Assembly (NCBI RefSeq): GCF_021233055.1
Contig: NZ_CP089538.1
Span: forward strand, 1,779,501-1,843,500
Direction of reading: 5' to 3'
From: Spirosoma oryzicola
Lineage (GTDB): Bacteria > Bacteroidota > Bacteroidia > Cytophagales > Spirosomataceae
Length of the DNA: 64,000 bases
The translations under genes were made by a program, and so were the position numbers. Below the pieces are notes generated by a model. The model searched no databases. It had not been told where the DNA came from and saw nothing but the letters and a program-made list of their open reading frames with translations. Below, piece after piece: positions 9,309 through 18,869 of this stretch (within the stretch, counting starts at the first letter, position 1; each line of letters starts with the position of its first letter).

Positions 9309-10065
9309 CGATGAGCCGTTTGCGCTGGAAATTCTGGCCGATGACATCCGAAAAGTACCTTTTCTTGACCTGGTGGGGCAGTTCGCCAGTCCGCTCGACG
9401 CTTGGGCGGTGTTGCAGGCCGAATCGAATCAGTCCAAAGAGTCGAATCCGTCTGATGCTGGCTCCGTCGATCTGCTGTTTTTAGACATTCAGATGCCGAC
9501 ACTGACGGGTATCCAGTTTCTGCGCACACTCCCGCGCCCGCCAATGGTGATCTTAACAACGGCCTATGAGCAATATGCCCTGGAAGGGTACGAGTTGTCG
9601 GTTGTCGATTATTTACTCAAACCAATTCCGTTCGAGCGGTTTCTGAAAGCGGTTAATAAAGCGTATGAACTTTTTAAACTGCGCCAGCCCGACTCGCCGG
9701 TACTGATGCCTATACCAGCAGCTAGTCCGGTGAGTGTCTCGCCCGAGCGGACGCACTTTTTTATTTTTTCCGAATACCGGGAGATCAAAATAGTCTACGA
9801 TGACGTACTTTACATCGAGGGGCTAGGGGATTACGTGAAAATCTACGTCACTTCGCAGCCCAAGCCTTACCTGAGTCGATTGACGCTTAAGGCAATCGAA
9901 GCTAAACTTCCCGTCGAGGACTTTTGTCGGGTACATAAATCATTCATCGTGCCCCTGGCAAAGATCAGTTCATTCCAGCGGACCAAGCTATTCATCGATA
10001 AGCAGGAAATTCCCGTTGGCAGCAGTTACGTCGATGAGTTCGAACGGAAATACCGGGCGGACTAA
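9280..10065 (+). CDS. LytTR-family response regulator
   Basis: A 261-aa regulator. The receiver domain spans about residues 1-130 with the acidic pocket IDDE (Asp 10-11), phospho-acceptor Asp 69 in LLFLDIQMP, and the conserved Lys in LLKPI. A LytTR DNA-binding domain fills about 160-255 (IVYDDVLYIEGLGDYVKIY ... FCRVHKSFIVPL). The receiver has a Ser-rich insertion around residues 47-62. It shares 29 nt with the kinase gene and is its cognate partner by position. LytTR proteins bind pairs of short direct repeats upstream of target genes. The target is unknown; the next gene on the same strand is far away, so no obvious linked target operon exists. Confidence 0.94.
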   Translation: MRKLRCIAIDDEPFALEILADDIRKVPFLDLVGQFASPLDAWAVLQAESNQSKESNPSDAGSVDLLFLDIQMPTLTGIQFLRTLPRPPMVILTTAYEQYALEGYELSVVDYLLKPIPFERFLKAVNKAYELFKLRQPDSPVLMPIPAASPVSVSPERTHFFIFSEYREIKIVYDDVLYIEGLGDYVKIYVTSQPKPYLSRLTLKAIEAKLPVEDFCRVHKSFIVPLAKISSFQRTKLFIDKQEIPVGSSYVDEFERKYRAD

Positions 10066-10125
10066 ATGCATTGGTTCGTTGGCAACCAACTGGCCGGTAG
10101 CCCATTGATTGCCGTGACCGTAGTT

Positions 10126-11766
10126 TTACAAACTGTTCGCCAACTTACTCAATACATAATAGTTTGCGTCAGGGGTCAATGTTGTTGCGCCTTTAGCGGG
10201 TAGGGTTTTCCACTGCGCAGTTGGCGTCAGCTGCTTGTATGGTCCTGCTTCGTCCAGACACACACGCACAGGCATGGCAAAACCCGCCACGCAATTGGTC
10301 CAGCGATACTGAAGTCCACCAGCTACCGGACGATATTCAAGCACGGGAATCCGGGTATCGCGCAGGTATTGATCGAACACCGGCTTGAGGTTGATACCCG
10401 TCTGCTGACTCATGAAATCCTCGATCTGCTTGGTCGTAACAGTCTGATGATAAAACGTTTTGTTCATGCCTCGCAGGAGTTGCCGCCATTTGTCATCGTC
10501 ATTAACGAGCTGCCGAATGGTATGCAGCATGTTGCCACCTTTGTAATACATATCGCCCGACCCGCTGTGGTTGACGTTGTACGTGCCGATGATAGGCCGG
10601 TCGTTGCGAATATTGTCGCGGCAGCCGATTACGTACTGAGCGCCCGCATCTTTGCCGTAATAGTATTCGGTAAACAGATTCTCGGAATAGTTCGTAAAAC
10701 TCTCGTGAATCCACATGTCGGCTACGTCCTTGTAGGTAATGTTATTGGCGAACCATTCGTGACCTGATTCGTGGACGATGATAAAATCCCAGAGAAGGCC
10801 CCAGCCCGTTTTAGACAGATCGCGGCCCAGGTAACCATTGCGGAATTTATTACCGTACGTCACCGAACTTTGGTGCTCCATACCCAGATAAGGTGTCTGT
10901 ACCAGTTTATAGCCATCCTCGTAGAACGGGTATGGTCCGAACCAGTATTCAAACGCTTTCATCATCTTCTCGACCTGTTTGAACTGCCTGCGGGCTGAAT
11001 CCACATCGTCGCGCAGGGCGTAGAAATCAATCGAAAGCGGACCTTTTTCGCCCGCGTACTGCTCGCCCCAGTGTTCGTATTTGCCGATGTTCAGATTGAC
11101 GCCGTAGTTGTTGATTGGGTTAGTCACGTACCAGTCAAACGTCTGGGTGTGATCTGTGTTCGTGGTTACTTTCCGCAGCCGTCCGTTCGAAACGTCAGTT
11201 AAGCCTTCGGGAACTGTCACGCTGATAGCCATCGAATCGGGTTCGTCGTACATATGATCTTTGCAAGGCCACCAGGCGCTGGCTCCCAATCCCTGACAAG
11301 CTGTTGCAATAAACCAGTTGCCTGATTTGTCCCGCGACCACACCATGCCACCATCCCAGGGTGGGCGCTTGGCTACGCGTGGTTTTCCGGCGTAATAAAC
11401 CGTTACCGATTCGGTCTGACCGGGTTGCTGTAGCTTGGTCAAGCTAACGAAATACGCATTGCCATCCTGCCGAAATTTAAGCGACTCGCCGTCCTGTTCC
11501 ACTTTAACGACCCGTAGAGGCCGTTGCAAATCAACCTGCATAGATTGGCCCGCTTTCAGAACGCGGTAGCGAATGGTTGTCGAACCGCTGAGCGTGCTAT
11601 CGGTTGGCTGGACGCGTACCTTGAGGTGGTAAAAAGTCAGATCCCACCAGGCCCGTTCAGGCGTGATTGAGCCGCGCAACGTGTCGTCGTGCGTGAATTC
11701 GTACGTTTGCGCCGATGCGAGAAGCGGTAGCGCGATAAACAGCAAAATTAGTTTTAACCGGCTCAT
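10126..11766 (-). CDS. M1-family metallo-aminopeptidase, secreted
   Basis: A 546-aa zinc aminopeptidase with a signal peptide (cleaved near LLASAQ). It has the full M1 zinc signature: HESGH at about 332-336 and the third ligand Glu 355 in WIHES, 18 residues later. The exopeptidase substrate-binding loop GMEHQSS (about 295-301) takes the place of GAMEN. The N-terminal beta domain carries WWPCKDH, as in M1 enzymes of this group. At 546 residues it lacks the large C-terminal helical domain of aminopeptidase N. It lies 10 nt after the S9 peptidase gene on the same strand. The two peptidases form an operon and probably trim peptides together in the periplasm. Confidence 0.93.
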   Translation of the reverse strand: MSRLKLILLFIALPLLASAQTYEFTHDDTLRGSITPERAWWDLTFYHLKVRVQPTDSTLSGSTTIRYRVLKAGQSMQVDLQRPLRVVKVEQDGESLKFRQDGNAYFVSLTKLQQPGQTESVTVYYAGKPRVAKRPPWDGGMVWSRDKSGNWFIATACQGLGASAWWPCKDHMYDEPDSMAISVTVPEGLTDVSNGRLRKVTTNTDHTQTFDWYVTNPINNYGVNLNIGKYEHWGEQYAGEKGPLSIDFYALRDDVDSARRQFKQVEKMMKAFEYWFGPYPFYEDGYKLVQTPYLGMEHQSSVTYGNKFRNGYLGRDLSKTGWGLLWDFIIVHESGHEWFANNITYKDVADMWIHESFTNYSENLFTEYYYGKDAGAQYVIGCRDNIRNDRPIIGTYNVNHSGSGDMYYKGGNMLHTIRQLVNDDDKWRQLLRGMNKTFYHQTVTTKQIEDFMSQQTGINLKPVFDQYLRDTRIPVLEYRPVAGGLQYRWTNCVAGFAMPVRVCLDEAGPYKQLTPTAQWKTLPAKGATTLTPDANYYVLSKLANSL

Positions 11767-11776
11767 AGATAAGCAC

Positions 11777-13996
11777 TCATCGAGGGCCCGGAGGGCAGTG
11801 TTGCAATAGGTAATTGGTGTACAGCGTGCGCAGATGCTGCGAGGTGCCCGGTCCTTCCGAAATACTGTGTGTTCGGTTTGGATAAGGCATCACCTGAAAC
11901 TGCTTGTTGTGTTTAACCAGTTCGTTGATCAGTACTTCCGCATTGGAGTAGTGTACGTTATCGTCACCGGTGCCGTGAATATACAGTAGGTTGCCCTTCA
12001 GGTTCTTAGCGTAGGTGATGGGCGAACCCGCCACGAAATCCTCGCGATTTTCCTGCGGCAAACCCATGTAGCGTTCCTGGTAAATATTGTCGTAAAACAG
12101 CTGGTTGCCAACGGCGGCAATGGAAATGCCGGTTTTATAAATGTCGGGATATTGGAACAATAAGTGCAATGTCGTAGAACCACCACCGCTCCAGCCCCAA
12201 ACCGCCACGCGGCTTGTATCGAGATACGCGTGTTGAGAGAATAGCTTTTTAGCGCCCATCGCCTGATCGCGGACGTTGATGCGACCGATCTGCCGGTAAA
12301 TGGCTTTCCGCCAGGCAGCCCCTTTCAGGTTCGGGGTTCCTCGGTTGTCGAGCGCTACGTACACATAACCCGCTTTGGCCATATCGCCCGCAAACAGATT
12401 ATTCATGCCAACCGAAAAAACATCGTTGACCGTGCTGCTGGCCGGTTCGCCGTACACGTGAAAAACAACCGGGTATTTTTTGGTGCTGTCAAAATCGGTA
12501 GGTTTTGCCATCCAGCCGTCCAGCGTGATACCGTCGTCGGTCGTTACTTTAAAAAAGCTGACGTTCGGTTTGGCAACGGGTTTGCTGCGAGCGGCAATGC
12601 TTTCGGCTTCGTTTACGGGTTTATGGTCGGGCAGGCTAATCCATTCGCGGGCCGGTAGCGTCTGATAGTTCGTGAACGTGTGCATGGCCAGTCGGCCATT
12701 GGGCGAAATCGTGTAACCGTGGGTGCCTGCCAGTCCCGCCGGGGTAACGCGCTCGGCTTTACCTTTACCATCGAGCCGGGTGCGGTACAGGTACCGCTGG
12801 TTCGTATTTTGGGGCGAGGCAATAAAGTAAATCTGGTTTGTTGCTTCGTCGATGTGGTTGATGGACGCGATGTCGTACGAACCGGGCGTGAGCAGTACTT
12901 CCTGCTTGCCGTCGGCGCTGACGCGGTAGATATGCCGCCAGCCATCTTTTTCGGATACCCAGACGAACGCCTTTCCACCATTAAGCCATTCCCAGCCCGC
13001 TGGTCCGCTCGGACTCCATCGGTCTTTCCCGTCGATCCAGGCTTTGTCGGTTTCGGTCACAATAAGGTTCGCGGAGCCGTTGCTTGGATTGCAGATAAAC
13101 AACTTGCTTTCGTTCTGCTTCCGGTTCAACTGCTGTACAATCACTGCGTCGGTTGTTGGAAACCACTCCATCCGGACGAGGTAATGCTGCTGTGGATCTC
13201 CCGGAATGGTAAGCCAATTCGTGGCTCCACCCGTCGCGGCCACGATACCGATGCGGGCAGGGGAGGGGCTCTCGCCAACTTTTGGGTATTCAACCGGAAT
13301 CACGTACGAATAAATTGAATCCGTCGTGTTGAGCATGAGGTAATCCCGGATTTTGGTCGCATCGACCTGCCAGTAGGCAATGCGTTTGCTGTCGGGACTC
13401 CACCGGAATCCGTCGCGGCAATCAAATTCTTCTTCGTAGGCCCAGTCAAATGTACCGTTGATGCGTTTGCGAGTGCCGTCGGTCGTGAGTTGGGTGCGTT
13501 GCCCGGTCGCTACATCCTCTGCGTACAGATTATGCTCACTGACGTAAGCTACTTTCTTACCGTCGGGGGAGAATTTTGCGTACATCAGCGACTGCGCCGG
13601 TAAAGCCGAAGCCCCGGAACCAGCTCCCAACTGTCGTTGCTGACCGGTTTTTCGGTCAATAAGGTAGTAATCACCCCGCGTGTTGTAACGCCAGACACGG
13701 GCTGTATTGGTGAAAATCAGTAGCTGGCTGCTGTCGGGTGTGAACGCAAAATCGACAACGTCGAGCTGCCGATTAGAGACGGGTACTTGAAATTTGTCTT
13801 TGGTAAGTAGCGTCGTCTTTCGACCCGTACGAATATCCGTTGCCACTAAGTTTCCCTGATCCAGAGAAGCGTAGGCATTGCCATCTGCCGACCAGTGCGT
13901 TTGGCGCCCGGGAACCTGAGCAAGCGTAAGCGTGAGCGAAAAACCAAGCCACGCGGTCAACAAAGCATGGCGGACTGACAAGGGTGATGAAGTCAC
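11777..13996 (-). CDS. S9-family prolyl (dipeptidyl) peptidase, secreted
   Basis: A 739-aa serine peptidase related to dipeptidyl peptidase IV. A signal peptide leads into an eight-bladed propeller domain (about residues 30-480; EEEFDCRDGFRWSPDSKRIAYW-type strand with the EE pair seen in DPP IV enzymes), then an alpha/beta-hydrolase domain. The nucleophile is Ser 603 in GWSGGG, with Asp about 678 in GTGDDNVH and His about 710 in NRTHSIS. The usual GWSYGG is here GWSGGG. It should release X-Pro dipeptides from peptide N-termini in the periplasm. It is the first gene of an operon with the M1 aminopeptidase, a logical pairing for complete peptide breakdown. Confidence 0.93.
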   Translation of the reverse strand: MTSSPLSVRHALLTAWLGFSLTLTLAQVPGRQTHWSADGNAYASLDQGNLVATDIRTGRKTTLLTKDKFQVPVSNRQLDVVDFAFTPDSSQLLIFTNTARVWRYNTRGDYYLIDRKTGQQRQLGAGSGASALPAQSLMYAKFSPDGKKVAYVSEHNLYAEDVATGQRTQLTTDGTRKRINGTFDWAYEEEFDCRDGFRWSPDSKRIAYWQVDATKIRDYLMLNTTDSIYSYVIPVEYPKVGESPSPARIGIVAATGGATNWLTIPGDPQQHYLVRMEWFPTTDAVIVQQLNRKQNESKLFICNPSNGSANLIVTETDKAWIDGKDRWSPSGPAGWEWLNGGKAFVWVSEKDGWRHIYRVSADGKQEVLLTPGSYDIASINHIDEATNQIYFIASPQNTNQRYLYRTRLDGKGKAERVTPAGLAGTHGYTISPNGRLAMHTFTNYQTLPAREWISLPDHKPVNEAESIAARSKPVAKPNVSFFKVTTDDGITLDGWMAKPTDFDSTKKYPVVFHVYGEPASSTVNDVFSVGMNNLFAGDMAKAGYVYVALDNRGTPNLKGAAWRKAIYRQIGRINVRDQAMGAKKLFSQHAYLDTSRVAVWGWSGGGSTTLHLLFQYPDIYKTGISIAAVGNQLFYDNIYQERYMGLPQENREDFVAGSPITYAKNLKGNLLYIHGTGDDNVHYSNAEVLINELVKHNKQFQVMPYPNRTHSISEGPGTSQHLRTLYTNYLLQHCPPGPR

Positions 13997-14065
13997 AAAA
14001 ATGTAGCTAGTTTCGGTTAGTTAGTAAAGTTACATTAAATTTAGTCGACTAACAGCAGCCGGGCT

Positions 14066-14386
14066 TTATTCAACGACAACCGCTGTCCCGTTGGCACTGA
14101 CCATGAGCATAGCGCCGTTAGAGCCGATGGTTTGATAATCGAGGTCAACGCCGATGATGGCATTAGCTCCGAGTCGGGTAGCCTGATCGATCAATTCTTT
14201 CAGGGCAATGCTTTTGGCTTCGCGCAATGCCTGCACATAAGCCCCGGAATGCCCGCCAACGACATCCTTAATGGTGGTGAAAAAATCTTTGACGAGGTTA
14301 GCGCCGATGATGGCTTCCCCGTTGACCAGACCGACGTATTTTACAATGCGTTTGCCTTCGATATTCGATGTAGTGGTTATGAGCAT
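14066..14386 (-). CDS. YbjQ / UPF0145 family protein
   Basis: A 106-aa cytoplasmic protein of the YbjQ (UPF0145) family. Typical features are the start MLITTTSNIEGK, the central YVGLVNGEAIIGANL, a helix reading ALREAKSIALKELIDQA, and the end GANAIIGVDLDY followed by a strand with MLMVSANGTAV. The family is thought to form a pentameric small ligand- or metal-binding assembly, but its role is not settled. It is monocistronic. A near-consensus -7 element (TACCTTTA on the minus strand) lies about 30 nt upstream. The perfect palindrome at 14451-14508 lies in the gap before it. Confidence 0.9.
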   Translation of the reverse strand: MLITTTSNIEGKRIVKYVGLVNGEAIIGANLVKDFFTTIKDVVGGHSGAYVQALREAKSIALKELIDQATRLGANAIIGVDLDYQTIGSNGAMLMVSANGTAVVVE

Positions 14387-14450
14387 GGAAAGGAGCTGGA
14401 GAGATTAATAGAGCGTAAAGGTATGCACTTGTCTGCTTTATGGAAGTATT

Positions 14451-14508
14451 CGTTGATACCGATTGTGGTGTCGGTTTTGAGAAACCGACACCACAATCGG
14501 TATCAACG
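14451..14508. repeat. Perfect palindrome with GTGTCGG core (copy 1)
   Basis: A perfect inverted repeat of two 27-nt arms (14451-14477 and 14482-14508) around the 4-nt loop TGAG. It sits 8 nt past the stop of the alpha/beta-hydrolase gene. There is no T-run on either side. The innermost 14 bp of the arm (TGTGGTGTCGGTTT) and the loop recur at 27758-27821, where the loop is the reverse complement and the outer arms are a different, also perfectly symmetric, sequence. Confidence 0.9.
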
Positions 14509-14516
14509 ACAATTTT

Positions 14517-17054
14517 TTACTCATTCGCAACGGTATCATTACCGACTAATTTCCAGGTGTTGTCGAAGAAACCGGCCAGTTTGACGCCTTTGCTACCTTC
14601 ACGGAGCATGTCCAGGCTGAAAATCATGAAATCGGGGAAGCCGCTGGCACCCGCAAAGTACTGGTTGGCGGAAGCTGCTTTCATGCCTTTGAGACCCGTA
14701 CCACCAATGACGGCTACCGAGGCTACCGGCGACCCTTTAATTGGCCACACGAAATAACCCGCCAGATCGTCGCCTTTCCAATTCTGGCTACCTGCCCGAA
14801 TTGCATTGCGCTCGACCTGAACCGGGCAGTCGCTAAGCAGCACTTTCCAAGCGGCATTCGTAGTGGCATTACCAAACAAAACAACACCCCGGTCCGCGTA
14901 TTTTTGCAGCGAAAATTCTTTGTCCGCAATGACGTCTACGGCTCCGTTACCCCGATAATACCAGGTTTCGGCATCGTAGCGGGCTTTTTGCAAGCTCCAC
15001 TCGTTTTCTTCTTTGGTGCCAATTGTGCTGTAGACAAATACCATCCGGTTTCTGAATGCATCTTTGAACGTCCCGTACCGATGTGGCCCTTTTTGTGTTT
15101 TATCGGGTTCGGTGGCTACGATCCATTTGTCATTTTCCCGGCGCAGGAACAGGCTATCGCTTGTGCCTTTTGTTGTGTAAGCTACAGGAGACTGTCCATC
15201 CAGCGTGATCGCTACGTTGGTGTTCGCGTTGAAATCCGTGAGCTTGAGTTTTAGCAGTTGAACGTTTTCAGTCGTTCCTGTAATCGCCTGCTTTGCCCGG
15301 TTCAGCTTAATCCGGCTGTACTGCAACGGCTGGATCTGCTGCTCGATAGAAGCCCAGTAATACGAAGACGAGATGCCGGGGTTCGACGTCATGAAATCAA
15401 TCGCGTTGACCGTTGAATCGGCTGGCCGCTGGTGCCACTTGAAAAAGTCGAACAGGGGTTTCCAGTCTACGCTTTGATCGCCAAACCAGTGTTCTCCGTT
15501 CGGGTATTCGTAATAGCTCAAATCCGAATGAAACGTACCCAGCAGTTTACGCATCTGTCGGGCGTAGGTTACAGGAACTGTCCGGTCGGCATCGCCATGC
15601 AGTACATAAACGCCCAGCGGTTTGTAGTTGCTTACCAGTTTCAGGACATCGCTCTGATTGCCAGATCGTAGCAAGACGCGCTCCATCGGGTTGTTGCTGC
15701 TATCGGGAATAACCCCGTCGGCGGAACCGTATTCTTTCAGGGTCGGGTAGCCTGCGCAGGGCGCAATAGCCGCCCACTTGTCGGGATAGGTCACACCCAG
15801 GAACCACGTACCATGACCACCCATTGAGTGACCCGTCAGGTAAACATGCTGCGGATCGGGTTTAAAGCGATTTTTACCGATGTTCAGGACTTCCAGCGCA
15901 TCGAGACGGCCCCAATCTTCCCAGTTGAAACCGCGAGGTCGGCGGTTGGTAGCGGCTACCAGCGTGCCCCAATCTTTTGGTTTGTAGGCTTTTGCCTGGC
16001 CGATGGCTTCAACGCCCGCACCGTGTACAGACAGAAATAAAGCGGAATTAGCTGTGTTCGTCGCAGACTGTGGCGTCACGGCGTAGTATTGCAGGCTGCC
16101 GTCGATGTTGCTGATAAACGTGCTGCTGTACGATTCACCCGGCGCAACCGCATCCAGCGTAACCTTCGATTCATCAATCGCTTTACCTTTGTTGACCAGC
16201 GTGAGCGTACAATCGTGCTTACCTTTCTTGCTCACGGCGCTTCCGTCAAATGTGAACGGCACTTTGCGCGTAGATAGGGCGGGTATGGTTGGTAAGGTGG
16301 TCAGTACTTCTTTGCCGGCCAGTTTACTGCGTAGCTGCAAACCAGTTAGTGCCTGATTGGACGTGTTGACGACGACAACGGCACCCTGCAAGCCCGCATT
16401 CTGACCGCTGACGACAAGGCTCGGCAGGGTTGGATCGTCCGTGAGAAGCGAAACGGGTTTTTCGGGAAACGTCAGATTCGCGATGATCATCATACCGCGA
16501 ACGTAAAATTCGTTCAGCCCTTTTTTGAGTTTAACAGGCAACGACAGATAGCCCATGCTGTACGCGTCGCCCATGTGTAGTTCGCCATTGACGTACACGT
16601 TGCTGTTGCCTTTGATATTCAGCAAAGCCGTTTGTTCGTTGGGCGACGAGTAAGTCAGATAGATATACCCACCGCCCGTGCCGATGCCACCGCGCATACT
16701 ACCGGGGGTAATGCCTGGTCCGGCTGGTCCGCCGGAGCCGAACCGGAACCCGTTACGACTTCTGAGCCGGTTCAGGCTATCAGCCGCGATGGATTGCCAC
16801 TTGATTTCCTGTCCCTGCTCGGTTTTGCTGAATACCGATCCCTCGGTTGGTTGCTTGATGGTGTTGGTATACAACTGATACGCCAGCGGGTCCATGTAAA
16901 TTGCTTCTCGCCCGTAGCGGCTACCCGTAACGGCCATGAGTCCTTTGGTGAACTGGTAAACGTTCTGCCCGGCTGGGGGAGTGGGCTTGACCTGAGCTTG
17001 CGCGGAAAAAAAAGTACTGATTACTAAACTGAGGAGACTAAGTGTCCTGTGCAT
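14517..17054 (-). CDS. Secreted alpha/beta-hydrolase (prolyl oligopeptidase-like), 845 aa
   Basis: A large secreted hydrolase. A signal peptide (cut after FFSAQA) leads into an N-terminal region of about 300 residues with a Gly-rich stretch (about 106-130) and a jelly-roll-like part that carries NSNVYVNGELHMGDAYS. A catalytic alpha/beta-hydrolase domain follows (about 310-560): GHSMGGHG with nucleophile Ser 410, LHGDADRTVP with the likely acid, and EHWFGDQ with the likely His. About 250 further beta-rich residues complete it. Overall it resembles PHB-depolymerase/S9-like esterase families that act on polymers or peptides. The exact substrate cannot be inferred. It is upstream of YbjQ on the same strand and separated from it by the palindrome. 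Confidence 0.85.
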   Translation of the reverse strand: MHRTLSLLSLVISTFFSAQAQVKPTPPAGQNVYQFTKGLMAVTGSRYGREAIYMDPLAYQLYTNTIKQPTEGSVFSKTEQGQEIKWQSIAADSLNRLRSRNGFRFGSGGPAGPGITPGSMRGGIGTGGGYIYLTYSSPNEQTALLNIKGNSNVYVNGELHMGDAYSMGYLSLPVKLKKGLNEFYVRGMMIIANLTFPEKPVSLLTDDPTLPSLVVSGQNAGLQGAVVVVNTSNQALTGLQLRSKLAGKEVLTTLPTIPALSTRKVPFTFDGSAVSKKGKHDCTLTLVNKGKAIDESKVTLDAVAPGESYSSTFISNIDGSLQYYAVTPQSATNTANSALFLSVHGAGVEAIGQAKAYKPKDWGTLVAATNRRPRGFNWEDWGRLDALEVLNIGKNRFKPDPQHVYLTGHSMGGHGTWFLGVTYPDKWAAIAPCAGYPTLKEYGSADGVIPDSSNNPMERVLLRSGNQSDVLKLVSNYKPLGVYVLHGDADRTVPVTYARQMRKLLGTFHSDLSYYEYPNGEHWFGDQSVDWKPLFDFFKWHQRPADSTVNAIDFMTSNPGISSSYYWASIEQQIQPLQYSRIKLNRAKQAITGTTENVQLLKLKLTDFNANTNVAITLDGQSPVAYTTKGTSDSLFLRRENDKWIVATEPDKTQKGPHRYGTFKDAFRNRMVFVYSTIGTKEENEWSLQKARYDAETWYYRGNGAVDVIADKEFSLQKYADRGVVLFGNATTNAAWKVLLSDCPVQVERNAIRAGSQNWKGDDLAGYFVWPIKGSPVASVAVIGGTGLKGMKAASANQYFAGASGFPDFMIFSLDMLREGSKGVKLAGFFDNTWKLVGNDTVANE

Positions 17055-17270
17055 GTTGAAGGAGTAGTTAATTACTAGCAGGAAGGTTAATCATGAAAGA
17101 TTTTGCTTTCTTGGTTAAAACAGAGGAAAAGTTTTGCGATATGCTTCCTAAATAGCTTTTGGGCAACAATACTACCATAGCCAGCCTTATTTTACAAGAC
17201 AAAGTCGTCTTTACTGGCTGCGTAGAGGAAACGCATGGGAAATTTGCTATTTAATGATTGTAAAATAAAC

Positions 17271-17301
17271 GAAAGCGCCGGACTGACAATCCGGCGCTTT
17301 C
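17271..17301 (-). terminator. Terminator after the fucosidase gene
   Basis: Perfect 12-bp arms (17271-17282, 17290-17301) with a 7-nt loop; on the minus strand it is followed by GTTTATTTT. It begins 36 nt past the stop codon. Confidence 0.85.
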
Positions 17302-17336
17302 TGGGTACTAGAGCTACATTGGTTAAGAAAACGTGT

Positions 17337-18683
17337 TTATTTTTTCGCCACTTCCGGGGCCATCTCCAGTTCGACGATGGTGTCGATGGCATCGGCGCTG
17401 GGCGCTGCGTTAAGTGTCAATACTACACCGTCGGGTGATTGCGTAAATTTGACGGGGCTCTTATCCGCAAACAGTTTCGCCGAACGAATCTTTGCAGAAA
17501 CAGAAGGTAACGTCAACTGCCGGTCCTGCCAGTTGAGAATGTGCACAAAAACGCGGTTACCTGCTGCCGTCGTAACACCCCAGTCGCGGGCGGGTACAGG
17601 ACCGCTTCGGGTTCCGTAGATCGTTTCGCCGTTTTTCTGCGTCCACTGGCCCATTTCGGCGAGCGTCTTGACAAATTCGGGCTGAATCTTACCGTTGGGC
17701 ATTGGACCGACATTCAGCAAAAAATTGGCGTTGTGCCCAGCTGCTTTTACCAAGTACTGCACCAACTCTTTCGTGCTTTTGTAGCGGTTGTCCTTAATGT
17801 TGAAGCCCCAGGCTCCGTTCATGGTTTCGCAGGTTTCGAGCGGCAACTGTCCAATGATCGACTCCCCGCTGAATCCGGTTTTGTTCTGGCCCGGCAGGTC
17901 TTTTTCAAACATCTGAAAATCTTCACCAGGGAAAGGTGCAACGTGGTGGTTGTTGCCGATAAGCGTAGCGGGCTGAAGCTTATGAATCAGCGAATACGTC
18001 CGGTCGAGCTTCCAGTCGACAAGTGTTTTATGTGGATCTTTTTTGTCATGGGCCGACTGATCCCACCAGCCATCGAACCAGATTCCGCCAATCGGGCCAT
18101 AGTTGGTCAACAACTCGGTTAGTTGCGTATCCATGTACGTTAGGTACTTATCGAAGTCACCGCTTTGGGGGCGGCCCGCCGTTGTACCCGTCTGACCGCG
18201 TGGAAAGTAATCGGGATGATGCCAGTCGAGGTGTGAATGGTAGAAAAACAGTTTGATGCCCTGCGCGTGGCATTCGTCGGCGAGCGCTTTGATAACGTCT
18301 TTCTTGTAAGGCGTCCGGTCAACGATGTCATAGTCCGATACCTTTGAATCGTACATCGCAAAGCCATCGTGGTGCTTGCTCGTAATCGTAATGTACTTCA
18401 TGCCCGCGTTTTTGGCCATCGCAACCCATTCTTTCGCGTCGAAAGCGGTCGGATTGAAAAAGGCCGGTAGTTTTTCGTAATCCTTGATCGGGATTTGGCG
18501 CTGGTTCATAATCCATTCGCCGTCGCCCAGGATACTATAAACACCCCAGTGAATAAACATGCCGAACTTATCGTCCTGAAACGCTTTCCGGGCGGCCAGA
18601 TTATCGGCTGTCGGCTGGTAACTGTTTTGAGCGTGTGAACGGAACAGGATACCGAAACACAGTGCAATGAGAAGTAAACGCAT
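17337..18683 (-). CDS. Alpha-L-fucosidase, GH29
   Basis: A 448-aa secreted glycosidase with a signal peptide ending near SHAQ. The GH29 barrel is clear: KFGMFIHWGVYS (39-50), YITITSKHHDGFAMYDS (about 97-113), and the nucleophile region GGIWFDGWWDQ with Asp 204. A short C-terminal beta domain follows. The enzyme removes alpha-linked L-fucose by a retaining mechanism. General acid/base residues vary in this family and I cannot assign it. It is preceded by no close gene on the strand and followed by its own terminator, so it is monocistronic. It fits with the other polysaccharide-degrading genes of the window (GH97, GH13, sulfatase), although they are not in one locus. Confidence 0.94.
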   Translation of the reverse strand: MRLLLIALCFGILFRSHAQNSYQPTADNLAARKAFQDDKFGMFIHWGVYSILGDGEWIMNQRQIPIKDYEKLPAFFNPTAFDAKEWVAMAKNAGMKYITITSKHHDGFAMYDSKVSDYDIVDRTPYKKDVIKALADECHAQGIKLFFYHSHLDWHHPDYFPRGQTGTTAGRPQSGDFDKYLTYMDTQLTELLTNYGPIGGIWFDGWWDQSAHDKKDPHKTLVDWKLDRTYSLIHKLQPATLIGNNHHVAPFPGEDFQMFEKDLPGQNKTGFSGESIIGQLPLETCETMNGAWGFNIKDNRYKSTKELVQYLVKAAGHNANFLLNVGPMPNGKIQPEFVKTLAEMGQWTQKNGETIYGTRSGPVPARDWGVTTAAGNRVFVHILNWQDRQLTLPSVSAKIRSAKLFADKSPVKFTQSPDGVVLTLNAAPSADAIDTIVELEMAPEVAKK

Positions 18684-18844
18684 GAGCTAGGCTATTTCGT
18701 TGGTGGTACGTCTGCTTTAAAAGAAACGGATTAATTCATTTTACTGTAAAGCGGGTTTTGCAGTTCATCCGGCACTTATGACGCTTCGTTAATTGGATTA
18801 TACGGTTCAATCTGGTTGTCCCTGTGGCCTCGCGTTCGCTCCTA

Positions 18845-18852
18845 TATTTTTG
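18845..18852 (+). promoter_or_regulatory. Bacteroidota -7 promoter element, lipocalin-like gene
   Basis: TATTTTTG matches the TAnnTTTG consensus. Transcription would start near 18859, which places the more upstream in-frame ATG at 18816 outside the mRNA and supports the start at 18870. Confidence 0.5.
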
Positions 18853-18869
18853 TAGCGAACCAGAAAAAA

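Noticed and set aside
12680..13318. 212-codon open frame on the plus strand
   Set aside because: Antisense to the S9 peptidase gene; no start context or family features.
14132..14584. 150-codon open frame on the plus strand across the palindrome
   Set aside because: Antisense to ybjQ and runs through the palindrome; not protein-like.
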